Below are positions 11,297 to 22,079 of a stretch of DNA of 64,000 bases, piece after piece. The number at the start of each line of letters is the position of its first letter. Position 1 is the stretch's first letter. This DNA is from Epiperipatus broadwayi. Lineage: Eukaryota; Onychophora; Udeonychophora; Euonychophora; Peripatidae. Both the position numbers and the translations under genes were made by a program. A model generated the notes under the pieces. That model saw only the letters and a program-made list of their open reading frames with translations. It was not told the DNA's origin and made no database searches. Location of the stretch: contig JAQFVV010000153.1 in NCBI GenBank assembly GCA_028023455.1, forward strand, positions 1,494,212-1,558,211. Direction: 5' to 3'.

Positions 11297-13022
11297 CTTT
11301 ATAAGAACATATCTTCCCTGCTGACTATACTATTACTTAACTAAATTAACATGCAAATCTTTAGTTTCATTCCATAAAACCACCACAAGCCAGTTCATAA
11401 GGACAGCATCAATAATTATGCTACTAAAGGAATATTATAAAATCTAGTTTGTTAACATTTTCATAGTTCAAAATACCTACTGGCCAAGTGAATTAAAGTT
11501 CTAAACTTTTGATTGGTCAATTATAGAATCAGCAGTAAAAATAGATTCATCTTTTAATATTAGATTCATTTTAGTTTTGTTTGTAAAAAGCAAATTAATA
11601 ATTTGTCAGATTATGAAAGTAAACAAATGTTTTTTTAAAAATAAATTTCTGTTTATAATTATAAAAATATTCTGTAGTGGTGAACCTAAAAAGAACATTC
11701 ATAATCTATTAGAAAATGCTCCATACATCATTGATTTCTTTTTCAATTTACATTCATGTAAAAGTAAAGAATTTTTACTAAAATCTTAACTATTTTTTTA
11801 AAATAAGTATATTTTCAGTATATTTTATCAAAATAATTTATAATATGTAAAAAATACTTAAAAAATACTGTAAAACATTCATTTTCATTTTGAAAATCAA
11901 AACAAAGAACTTGGAGAGGTGAAAATTGTTTACAAGCATTTCCTTTTCTTTCAAATGAGAAAAAAAAACAATCAGCATCTTTGAAAATCTGCCTTTTCTC
12001 ATTGTTAAAACTTTAAATTTAAAGATTATTAATTCTTTACTTGTAAAATTCTAGAGAGGACAGCATCTTACGGTACATTTTAAGCTTTAAAATGAGTGCG
12101 AATTCACTACAATAACATAGAAATTACCATTTTTTAACTGATTCTTTAGACGATTCAATTAATGATTGTTAAAACTTTTTAGTCCAAGCTTTTTTAATAT
12201 ATATATATATATCATTCTTTTGTTTTTTGTCACTGAAATTTTGCTGAACTGATGTCAATGTGTTTGAAATTTGGTCCATCAACCTTTTTACAATAAACGA
12301 ACAATGATACTATCCTAAAATATTTTATTGTCATATTACATTGTCATTTGTATTTGACCCATGAACATAATTTTCTGGAAATCCATTTGATAAAAGTATG
12401 CTAATGTTTGATTTCTAAACAAACACTGTTTTTAACTCGAATAAAACTGAAAAAAAAAATGTGGTGACAATTTTAATAAAAAATAATAATTGAATGGTGA
12501 CTAGTATATTTCTCAGAAATCCATAAAAATCCCAAGCACTAGAAAAAAGAGTTAATCTTCAATTCATGGAAGTTGACTCTAAGTCTACCATTCTATGTGC
12601 ATTAAATCCTGAAAGACATGATTGCAGCAGCCATTTAGCACAACATAATGAAGTAAATCCGTATTGGATCTATAACACAATCTTTTATAAAACACCTGTA
12701 AGCTGTATGAATAGGTATTGATTTTCAACTTTGCATGATAGCTGAAATCAAAAAATTTTCAAGTCACTATTCCAAAAGATTATCTTTAACAAAAAATCGT
12801 ATCTAAAAAAATATAGAAACAGTTGTATTCTGAGATTATTGCCGTAATTCAATAAAGCAAAATAATTCTTCAGAGTATAATTCCTTTTTATAAAAAAATG
12901 AAATTGTTAAAAAATCTTGATAATTTATTTATTAAACAGGAGATGGTGATCATGTGAAATTTATTTATCATTTATTCTCAACTCAGTAGTAAATATAAAA
13001 ACTAAAAGTTTGCACTTCTAAA
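11297..13022. other. AT-rich non-genic DNA
   Basis: No supported gene. A 70-codon open frame at 11577-11789 is lysine- and phenylalanine-rich and looks like chance in AT-rich DNA. A short TA run lies at 12198-12212. Confidence 0.5.
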
Positions 13023-13144
13023 CTAAATGTTTATACAGAGGCTAAACTCTCCATACAGTAATGCCACTCAGTGCAAGTCAGAGTAATGGATGCAAGAAGG
13101 TTTGTGCATAAAATCCCTATTTAGTGCCTAATCATCCAATATCT

Positions 13145-13182
13145 TCAGTCTAGTTTTTATCTTATGGCTTTCATCAGTGAGG
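13145..13182 (-). ncRNA. Hammerhead remnant, inverted arm
   Basis: On the minus strand it reads CCTCA, then an intact CTGATGA core, then a decayed stem II, AAAAAC in place of GAAAC, and TAGAC in place of TAGTC. The mutated GAAA and cleavage-site region suggest loss of function. Confidence 0.55.
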
Positions 13183-13242
13183 AACCTTTGATCTGAGAAC
13201 ACTGCACCTAAGCTCATAAGTGCAGTGTTCTCAGATCCAAGG

Positions 13243-13285
13243 CTCCTCATTGATGAAGCCACAAGCTAGAAACTAGTCTGGGGGT
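13243..13285 (+). ncRNA. Hammerhead-like motif, direct arm
   Basis: Stem I can pair CTCCTCA (13243-13249) with TGGGGGT (13279-13285) using G-U pairs. The core is TTGATGA, with the first base C changed to T. Stem II is AGC-CACAA-GCT, followed by GAAA (13269-13272), palindrome CTAG, then TC at 13277-13278. The inverted arm retains the C, so the two arms together indicate an ancestral canonical core. Confidence 0.7.
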
Positions 13286-13460
13286 ATTGGATGAATAGGC
13301 ACTAGATAGGAATTTTATGCACAAACCTTCTTGAATCTATTGATTATTTTGGCTTACAATGATTGCCATTACTGTATGGAGAGATAAGCTTCTGTGTAAA
13401 TAGCTTGTGTATACTTAAAGAATAGTGATCATTTGATGTTTAGTGGTCTAAATGTTTATA

Positions 13461-14510
13461 TACAAATTATCAATAGAGAAAGAATTTTTGTGAAGCAAAA
13501 AGCATATAAAAAAACTTCAACTTTTTATTATGAATTTTTTTGTTTAGTAAAATCAAATATCAAAAAAAATGTAAGTAGGTAGTACATTTAACTGTTTGTT
13601 TTGTTGTTGTTGTTTTTTTTTTTTTTTGCTTAATTAATTTTTTTGAAGCAATATAAGCATTTATTTATAAATTGAACAAGATTTTAAGCAATTTTTAATT
13701 TCACTTTTATAATATATAAAAATTGCTGCAACTTTTATTATAGTATACTATAGAATTTTCTGCCACTAACCAACAAATTATTTTCATAACAAAAAAATGT
13801 AAGATAAATTTAAATATATTTATATACTTTTTATTAGATTAATTTTTAAGAAATATTTATTATAAAATTATATTTAAATTACTGCTACGTTGTATTTAAT
13901 TTTAAATCACTTTCCATTTTAATATGTAATGGCAGGTTTGTATTTGATAGACATTGTTTATTTCTAAACATTGTTCATATTTATAATTGACTTTGAACTT
14001 AGGGTTTTAAAATAATGATGTACCAAAAAAGTTATTTTTGATTCCGGTCTTAATTTACAAGTTGATTAAAAATATTTCTTACATGATAATTATTCACACT
14101 TATATTATATTACATTTTTACTTGGGAAAAACTTTAACTCAAAAAATAACTATTTACGACAAAAACGTTAAATGTGAAATTTATAAACTGTCTATAAAAG
14201 ATTAAGTTTTATACATAGAGATAAGTTGAGTAATTTCATGATAAAGTTCTACAAACGAGTAATAATAATTGATCCTTAGTGGTAGCTTGTTAATATTATT
14301 ATCATTTTTCTAGCATTTCAATTTGTAAAGCTATATATAAACTTGCACTGTTATGATGTGTTAATGTAATGTAATCGTAGGTTTATCTAGGTTAGTCAGA
14401 TGAGTTTTATAAGTTAACCATAAAGCAAAAATATGATTATAATATAATGCAGACTTTATCACTTCTGGAAAGATATAATTTGTGTGTGTTACTTTTTAAT
14501 GATTATATAT
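13461..14510. other. AT-rich non-genic DNA
   Basis: Nothing supported apart from a GTT/poly-T stretch at 13597-13627. Confidence 0.5.
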
Positions 14511-14588
14511 ATATATTGCTTATAATAACTTCTTTTATATACACTTTAATGCAAAAAAAAAAAAAATTAATAAAACTTATTTTATTTT

Positions 14589-14628
14589 CCTGTCAATTTC
14601 GACTGGCCAACATTCTTCATCAGAGCTT
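14589..14628 (-). ncRNA. Hammerhead remnant, inverted arm
   Basis: Minus-strand copy with intact CTGATGA and GAAA, but stem II has lost two or three pairs relative to the copy at 14654-14693. Confidence 0.5.
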
Positions 14629-14653
14629 TCTCAAAGCAGAAGAAGTTTGAGAA

Positions 14654-14693
14654 AGCTCTGATGAAGACTGCTGGGCAGTCGAAACTGTCAGGA
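14654..14693 (+). ncRNA. Canonical hammerhead core with 6 bp stem II
   Basis: CTGATGA at 14658-14664 is followed by A, then a perfect stem II of GACTGC (14666-14671) and GCAGTC (14675-14680) around a TGG loop, then GAAA at 14681-14684 and a cleavage TC at 14688-14689. All invariant core bases match. Stem III is minimal (CTG), so a dimer would be needed, and stem I pairs only weakly. Confidence 0.75.
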
Positions 14694-14763
14694 AAATAAA
14701 GTTTTATTTTAAAAAAATTTGCATTAAAGTGTATATGAAAGAAGTTATTATAAGCAATCTATA

Positions 14764-17165
14764 TGAATATAAGAAGAAATGCAAAGAAAGTAAAGGAGAA
14801 AAATAAGAGTATATACTTCTAATAATAATAATAATAATAATAATATATTAAAAGTTATTTTTAAAAGCTATTATTTTTTATTTATAAAAATGTAAATATT
14901 TTTTGGTCTATAATCCTAATAAAAAAAAAGTCATTTGTACGTTTTAATCTTCTTCAAAAATCCATGGCAATTTTTGCATGTAATATAGAACATGAGAATG
15001 TATCTCTCCACATATTTATTTGATTCTCACCAACAATAAAAAATAGTTAAAAAGTTTTAAATTAAAAATTTTAATGCTTAATCATAAAATCAGGAAAAAG
15101 TATTCGTAATTCTTACAAGGCCAGTTATTATAAATTATTAATAGCTCAGTTTCATGAAATAAAAAAAAATCATGTTAAAAGAATGTATATATATAAATCA
15201 GGAATCAGAATTCATTTCATGTGATATTAGAGACACAATTTTAAATGACGCAGGGACAAAACTAACCATCAATTTCAACATCATACTAAGTTGATATCAA
15301 AGATATTTATAAGTTTTGGAAAAACTATTTGATATATGCATGCTAGGATGTGCATCATTTAAGAATCAGTTCAAAAACTTTGACCAATAAAATAAAATAT
15401 ATATTTTTATATACCAGTTATAGTTAGTGTGTAGCAAAATTATATTTTATATAAATAGTCAACATAATTTACTAAACTGCTTTCATAACATGCACTTTTG
15501 ATTTTTATTGAAAATTTTATCAATGATTGTGTGACATACTAACTACCTTCAAAAAATTATTTTCAAATGATGAATTGTTAATTTTTTTGCAATAATTTAT
15601 CTCTAATAGACCATTTTCTATGTATTTTAATTCTTTAAGAATATTTTTGAAATAAAAAATATAGATCACTTGCCTGAGCTCATCATATAGGGTTAACATA
15701 AAACTATCTGCTTTGGATTCAACAGAGGGCACATACTTTAGTTAACAAAGATTTTCAATTTTAATAAACACAATTCTTATTCTTTTTTAACACTATTCAA
15801 AAGCGTTGGAAACAAAATGTTTCTCATCATGTTCAAAATTCTTCATGTGTCACACTGAATAGTTATATATAAATTTTTAATACAATTATTCAAATTGAAA
15901 ACTTTCTTGCTTTTTACTATATTATTAGCTCATAACGTAAGCAAAAGGAATGACGCTACACATGCTGATTTTAAGATTATAAAATAGCATTATAATTAAA
16001 AAGATTTAAATCAGTTAATTATTATATCTTCAACTTGAAATCATCTTTAATAGTTAATAGTTTAGCTACTCAATTTATAAAAGAGCTAAATTTGATCAAA
16101 CACTTTGCTTAACAAATTGACTTCAAAATGTTAATTATTTATATTTTATGCAAATAGAAAATAATGGACTGCTTGATTAATTATTTAATAAATTAGAATT
16201 TATTATTTATTTAGAGTTTTCTTTAGACAGCTTAACTATTAATAAAATATCACAAAGGAATTTTTAAAGATTCCAATGACTTGATTTTAAGTAAGAGTTT
16301 CAATTCTTCTTCCTAACTATAGCAGCAACATTTTTTTTAACTATGTGGTTCATGATTTATATTTATCCACATCTACACAGATAAGATGTTGCTGGATTCC
16401 TTTTATAAATAAATTGGGAATAATATTGTCTCATGTAGCCCCTTAAAAAAATGTTTAAGCTTGTGTTTGTAGCTCAACTTTTTATACTTTGCATTGACTT
16501 TTTATTTATTTATTTTTTATCAAAATTTTACAGACTCCCTATATCGCATTTTATCTATGGTTATGGATGTTGATGATGTAATAGTAATCTTCCAAAGTTT
16601 AACCAATTTATCTTCAACACTCTTGATGATTATATAAAAGAAATGTAGTTAAGTAAGTAATATTTTTCTCAAAGCTGAAATGATGCTTTTCTATTAGTAA
16701 GACATCACCATCTATTACCATAATTATTTTATATTTTTTCTATTCAGGATTAAAATGATAGTAGCTGGTATTCCTAGCTAAAGAAATGGCAGGTGTCATT
16801 CTGTACTTTTATACCATCATCATTGTCATCCATTATTGATTCACTATAGTATGAAGATTTCCCATTTAAAGCACTTTTCTTGCTCATAATTTTTTTTTCT
16901 TACATCAGAAATTTTTTTACCTCATCCATCTCACGTGTGGTTTTTTTCTAGGTCTCTTAGAATCTCTTAGGATTTAATTTAATTACCATGGTTTTTAGTG
17001 ACATGGTTAAAGCAGCTTTAATAAGCTCTTCATTCTTTGAATGTATGTGAATGATATCTATTTGTTCTTTCGCAATAGATTTTGCTTTTAATTCCTTTTT
17101 GTCTTTTCAAACGTATATTTCATCTAATTTTCTGTGTAGTAAGTAATCTTTGTACTAGTTTTACA
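14764..17165. other. AT-rich non-genic DNA with small repeats
   Basis: No gene supported. It contains an (AAT)n tract at 14819-14844 and a short dyad with AGCAACATTTT / AGATGTTGCT arms at 16321-16395. A 70-codon minus frame at 15520-15732 shows no recognised motif. Confidence 0.5.
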
Positions 17166-17333
17166 TACAAATAGCTTTAATCAAAAAGCAAGTCATATAT
17201 AAAGTGACATTACTTTTATAAGCTTGTATTTACAAAAATGTAATACAGAGAGCTTACCAATAGCTCAAACAAACTTTTAATAGATAAGTGCGGTATGAGA
17301 AAATATTTAAAATCTCTATCCAGAATATTTCCA

Positions 17334-17394
17334 TCTCAGACCAACTGTTTTCGAGCTTATGGATTCGAGCTTATGGCTCACATCAGTGGAGAGC
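17334..17394 (-). ncRNA. Hammerhead remnant with internal duplication
   Basis: On the minus strand stem I strand TCTCCA, core CTGATGT and stem II GAGC/GCTC are present, but about 16 bases around GCTCGAA are duplicated before the GAAAAC, which separates stem II from the second core strand and should disable it. Confidence 0.6.
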
Positions 17395-17802
17395 TAGAGT
17401 ATTCGGACCCTAGATCTAAAATATCAACGCAAAACCCAGCACTTATTCATACGTAATATTTAAGTAGAAACTCGGACATTTTCGGACATAAAAATGTCTT
17501 TAAATCCAGCTATCTAACTTAAATAGCTATATAGGACTGAACTAAATTCAGATCTACCATATTTTAATAGCCTCAGCATAGCCAAAGCCTTAAAGGTAAA
17601 ATTATAATAATCAAAAAAGCAAGTCATACATAACGTGACATTACCTTTAAGGCTTTGGCTATGCTGAGGCAATTTAAGTTAGATAGCTGGATTTAAAGAT
17701 ATTTTCATATCCAGAAATTTCAGAGTTTCTACTTAAATATTAGTATGAATAAGTGCTGGGTTTTGAATGGATATTTTAGATCTAGTGTCCTAATATTCTA
17801 GC

Positions 17803-17848
17803 TATCCACTGACGTGAGCCATAAGCTAGAAACCAGTTGGTCTGGAGA
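17803..17848 (+). ncRNA. Type I hammerhead, direct unit 1
   Basis: Stem I TCCA (17805-17808) pairs TGGA (17843-17846). The core is CTGACGT, so A9 is T. Stem II is GAGC-CATAA-GCTA with one mismatch, followed by GAAA (17829-17832), stem III CCAGTTGG with a short loop or dimer, and cleavage after C at 17842. The U at position 9 occurs in all copies of this family, so the variant is ancestral here. Confidence 0.72.
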
Positions 17849-18216
17849 TGGGAAGATTCTGGATAGAGATTTTAAATATTTTCTCATATCGCACATCAAT
17901 TAAGAGCTTGTTTGAGCTATTAGTAAGCTTTCTGTATTACATTTTTGTAAATACAAGTTTATAAAAGTAATGTCACATTATATATGACTTGCTTTTTTGA
18001 TTATTCTAATTTTACCTTTAAGACTTTGGTTATGCTGAGGTTATTAAAATATGATAGATCTGAATTTAGTTCATTCCCATATAGCTATTTAAGTTAGATA
18101 GCTGGATTTAAAGACATTTTCATGTCCGAAAATTTCAGAGTTTCTACTTAAATATTACTATAAAATAAGCGCTGGGTTTTGAATTGATATTTTGGATCTA
18201 GTGTCCGAATATTCTA

Positions 18217-18262
18217 GCTCTCCGCTGACGTGAGCCATAAGCTCGAAACCAATTGGTCTGGA
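18217..18262 (+). ncRNA. Type I hammerhead, direct unit 2
   Basis: Core CTGACGT at 18225-18231, perfect 4 bp stem II GAGC/GCTC, GAAA at 18245-18248, perfect palindrome CCAATTGG as stem III, cleavage after C at 18258. The base before the core is G rather than A, weakening the first stem I pair. Confidence 0.72.
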
Positions 18263-18429
18263 AATGGAAAGGTTCTGGATAGAGATTTTAAATATTTTCT
18301 CATATCGCACTTATCAATTAAGAGCTTGTTTGAGATGCAAGTATCTTTATAAATACGCTGAAAATACATGCCATATGCAGCAGATGTGAGTAAAAAACAT
18401 TGCTAATCCTTAGGTGACTGTCTAAAATC

Positions 18430-19560
18430 ACTGTAAATAGTAAAACCGTTTCTGCTGCCTGGCCGATCTAAATATTATGAGTAAAACATAAAAAATATTA
18501 AGCAAAATACATATGAAACCAATCAAATAGAAATTAAAAAAAGATTTATACTATTTACGAAGATTGTCAGAAGAAAGAAGGAAAACGAAAGATACAACCA
18601 TTAAATAAAAATATTATATTTCAAATTTGACGAATATGCATGCATTCACTAAAATATATATATCTATAATATTGTGAAAGGAATTCTTCTTCACACGTGC
18701 TAGATTGACACGCACTCTCTCCCACCAATACCACCTATGGATAAAGTTTATTTCTTAACTAAACTAACAATTATTGACCGCGTCTAAATATATATATACT
18801 GTATATAACGTTATAAATAAATGGTTAAATTTAAACCGTAATTATAATAAAAACTTTGTTGACTGTGTGTGTGTCTGGATTTGTCAAATTTTACTTTTTA
18901 GAAAATTTTTACAATTAATTGCTTTTGAGAATATCTTAATAAGAAATTTTCGTTTTATCAGAATTTAAACATTTGACACGCTATTTCTTTTTATTTTACA
19001 AATGCTTGTTATTATTATTTAATAAAGATTAATTATTTAAATTCAGTAGTTAGTTGGGTAAATGTATAAACGCGATAGAAAACTTCTAACTGGATTGAGA
19101 TTTTTGTTTTGTTTTTTCAAATGGGCTGCATGCAACTTCATTTTTACTTTTATTTTTTCATTCATATTTGACGACAATTTTGAATAACGTGCAGGCCGTT
19201 GAAGGGTCATAAACCCTCGTTCACATATTAGTTAACTTTCGGAAACAGTTCCACATCATTTTACTCTTTTGATTGCGCTTCCGTTCCATTTAAGATTTAA
19301 TTCATGGCTGAATTAGAAGCTTGTGCGCGGTATATATTGTTTAAAAGGAATATCAATTATGATTCAAAGCAGTCAACTAAACAGTTTACTAACCAGTTTA
19401 GAAAAAGATCAGTAACTTTCCTAATACGATAGTATGTAAATATTTGATTCCCATCACTAGAACCAATTAGCTTTTTATTATCAACTATTAATCGGGCCAG
19501 CACACTACTTTTCCGCACACGCATAAACTGCCTAAACAATTACCACATTAAACAATGGCT
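18430..19560. other. CpG-retaining stretch without recognised gene
   Basis: CpG dinucleotides are frequent here (for example GCGCGG near 19327, CCGCACACGC near 19513) while neighbouring DNA is CpG-poor. A TATA-like GTATATATTG at about 19329 follows. No reading frame has recognisable similarity; the 64- and 60-codon frames at 18774-18968 and 19357-19539 are uninformative. It could be an unmethylated regulatory region or a recently arrived, unrecognised element. Confidence 0.45.
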
Positions 19561-19914
19561 TTATATAAATTAATCTATTTTGCTGTCAAACAAATATATA
19601 TAGTTTAACTAATATAAATTTATAATAAAGTATATTTATTAAATAATATTCTAATTAAGTATTAAAATATTTAACATATAAGTTGTGTTTTTTTTTACAT
19701 TTTAAAGTAACAAGTTCTTTTCTTTTTCTATTTATTTATTCCTATCTAAAATCTGACGTTTTTATTCTCCTGTTCATAATATGTTATAGAAATTAAAATA
19801 ATATTTATAAAGATAAAACATGAGTTCAATAAAGCAAAGTTATATTTTATAGAACTTCTAGACTGAAAAAATTGTCACAAATATAAATAATAATAAATTT
19901 CTAAAAATAATCTC

Positions 19915-21295
19915 GGTTTATATAATTGATTTGGTCAAAGCATTTAACTTAATTAATTAACCGTTCTATGGCACTGTTTGAAATTAGTTGGTTGGTCACC
20001 AAAGTTTATTCCTATTATATAATTTCTTTATGGTGTAAAGAGAGAAAGTATTATTCTTACAAATGAAAAATCAGAGGCGTTTAAAATAAAAACTGATGTT
20101 AAACAACGAAGTTTATTTGCTCTGACATTATTTTCGATTTTTATGACTGTGTTCTTTAGAACTGTGTATAATGACATTAAAGAATGAGAGTTCAAGATGT
20201 CATATAGGTTTGAAGATGTGATTTTTTTATTTGAATAATTTAAAGGGGAAAACAAGGACTTCATTTCTTTTACACTGGATTTACAGTATTCTGATGATTG
20301 TGCTATCCTGAAAAGAGAGAAGTATTATTACTAAAAATGAAAAATCTGAAGCATTTAAAATCAAAACAGGAACTGGTATTAAACAAAAATGTGTTCTTGC
20401 TCAATCGTTGTTGTTTTGTTTGTTTTTTATGGCTGTGATCTTTTGTATTATTTCAGAGATCTTACAGATTTTTTTTTTTTTTCATATGTCAAGGCATCGG
20501 TCGGGAAGCGAACCCGCAACAACTGTCTGCAAGCAACTGCTTGCAAGGCGCTGCGCTGACCTCTCGCCACCAAATCAACGCTTGACCATCAGATTTTATG
20601 TGAGAAATTTTAATTTAAAATTATTAAAAATAAATAATTATTGCTTAATGTTTAAAAAAAGCACGTTTTTTGTCAGTCAGTGATGAAAAAAATAACTTTG
20701 AACTTGAATGATTTCTTGAGAATAGTAAGCCAATTAAATAGCTTGGTAGATTTTTAAATAGGCAAATGAACTTGAATGATGCAGTGTGACACAGACCCTA
20801 ATATGCTGCTGCTTTTAATGAGTTAATGAATAGTATACATCCTAATAGGGAAATAATTACTATAACTAAATTACTTTTTATTGTATGATAATAACAATTG
20901 GATACCTTATCAGTATAAATAAAATTTTAATAATATAAGGCAAGATCAAATATGATTTTCAGTTTGCTGTATGTGAAATTATGATGTCTGCTGTTATAAA
21001 ATCATCTTTGTTGGATTAGACATGTGAAACGAAATAATAATACAAGACTTCCTAAAAGCATGTTTTATTGAAAAATGTAGATTCAGCTTACTTATAAAGA
21101 TTATCTCAAAAAGATTCTTTAAAAATGTAATATTGATTGATTTCATTAGAAAGACATAAAGGAAAATAGAATACTTTGGAGAACCACAATTATATAAATT
21201 GTTAAATAATTTCAGAAAGAAAGGTTTTCTGCAGAAACAGTTAAAAATTAACAACCAGAAAAATAGACAAGTATGGTCTACACTAGACATATTTA
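19915..21295 (+). pseudogene. LINE reverse transcriptase and C-terminus fossil (RTE/BovB-like)
   Basis: Decayed + strand LINE with many stops. Recognisable blocks in order: IDLVKAFNLIN (about 19926), VKQ...LFSIFMTVF (20097-20150), FKG then the active-site box YSDDCAIL at 20287-20310, a second copy of the GxxQ...LA...LLF block (about 20330-20450), FNLKLLKI after the SINE (about 20608), and a C-terminal stretch W-x-RHVKRNNNTRLPKSMFY (about 21013). The VKQGCVLAP, YADDCAL and 'GH..R....RLPK' combination fits RTE/BovB-like elements. The doubled block means part of the polymerase region was duplicated before or after insertion. Confidence 0.75.
20473..20589 (-). mobile_element. tRNA-derived SINE
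   Basis: On the minus strand: a tRNA-like head with GAGAGGTCAGCGCAGCG as an A-box region, B box GGTTCGCTTCC within a CGGG/CCCG T-arm, then TGACATATG and a poly-A tail (T run at 20468-20482 on +). CAGATTTT repeats at 20465-20472 and 20590-20597 may be an eroded target duplication. A similar SINE is at 43.6 kb. It splits the LINE fossil. It could be mistaken for a tRNA gene, but it lacks a complete cloverleaf and has a poly-A tail. Confidence 0.75.
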
Positions 21296-21299
21296 TGTT

Positions 21300-22079
21300 T
21301 CACTGATTGATTCATGTAGTTTTTGTAAAACTCATATCTAGTGGTAGTATTATTATTTTTTGTAGTTGAACTTTTTTCTTTTTGGTTGAAATGTACTGCA
21401 CTCATCTATGAATAGCTGCTGCTGCTGCTGCTGATGATGATGATGATGATAATGATGCTATAATTTATACACAAAAATATAGGTTTATTTACAAAAATTG
21501 TAATAATCATCAATAAAAAAAAAGTGTAGCTATAACTTGGATGCTATATTAATTAATATATTATCAAAATATTTTAAAAACACAGGCATATGTTGGACTA
21601 TTTCCATCTTATTTTAAAAATTGAATGTCTTTATAAAAAAAATTAAACTTTATTTAAATTTTTTAAAATCATTCAATATTTAATGTTAGATAGTGGAAAT
21701 AATCTAATATATAAGTACAACTAAAATGTCATCATCACAAACCTTCAAGCAAACACATAGGGATATATATCTAACTAATGAATCAAAAAAGTATAACTGC
21801 AGACATTATTCTAGAAATATATAAATTAAGAACAATCATTCATTTTTGTAAATATATATATAAAATTTCTTTGTTTTTAACAGTGTTATGTATGAGATGA
21901 TAGGTGTGAGTGAATAAGGCTTAAACTACTAAACATCACTTGACCACTATTTCCTATGCTTTTACAAGGTTCTAAAACAGTATGAAATGATGAGATAAGA
22001 TGCACTATGGCTACTTCTTTTTCAGAGTGAGGAATCTCTCAGCTACAATGTCCAGAAAAACCTGTTAGCCACTTTACCT
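21300..22079. other. Non-genic DNA with GCT/GAT microsatellite
   Basis: A (GCT)n-(GAT)n compound tract lies at 21416-21452. Nothing else was recognised. Confidence 0.5.

Larger units (their letters stand above)
13036..13447 (+). mobile_element. Palindromic hammerhead element with 13 bp target duplication
   Basis: Inverted arm 13036-13205 faces direct arm 13206-13447. Perfect direct repeats CTAAATGTTTATA flank it at 13023-13035 and 13448-13460. The right end runs about 53 nt beyond the sequence paired with the left end. Sense hammerhead lies in the right arm. The same family occurs at 23.5-24.2 kb and as a single arm at 40.9-41.1 kb, sharing the block around ACTAGTCTGGGG and GGCACTAGATAGG. 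There is no ORF. Confidence 0.85.
14515..14763 (+). mobile_element. Foldback element with hammerhead, Penelope-end-like
   Basis: Arms 14515-14637 and 14645-14763 are inverted copies separated by about 7 bases. Both outer ends are the same (TTGCTTATAATAAC and its complement). The direct arm carries a hammerhead followed by an AATAAAG and A-rich stretch. This layout resembles the terminal regions of Penelope-like elements, which are known to carry hammerheads, but there is no coding sequence, so a retrozyme or truncated Penelope end cannot be told apart. A target duplication was not found; the left flank is a TA run. Confidence 0.65.
17180..18335 (+). mobile_element. Palindromic tandem hammerhead element
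   Basis: An inverted unit (about 17180-17600) is followed by two direct units (about 17641-18010 and 18012-18335). Imperfect 14 bp repeats flank it: TACAAATAGCTTTA at 17166-17179 and TGCAAGTATCTTTA at 18336-18349, 11 of 14 matching, as an aged target duplication would be. The left end extends about 86 nt past the right end. The order of blocks in the unit (CATATAGCTAT, TATGCTGAG, GATCTAGT, then the hammerhead) matches the 408 bp unit at 9.8-11.3 kb, so the families are related. There is no ORF. Confidence 0.8.

Noticed and set aside
20490-20580. A functional tRNA gene
   Set aside because: It has A/B-box-like parts but no full cloverleaf, a poly-A tail, and a second copy at 43.6 kb with a target duplication, so it is a SINE.
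20408-20683. 91-codon ORF with an arginine-rich segment
   Set aside because: It crosses a LINE fossil and an antisense SINE; the arginine-rich part is translated tRNA-like sequence.
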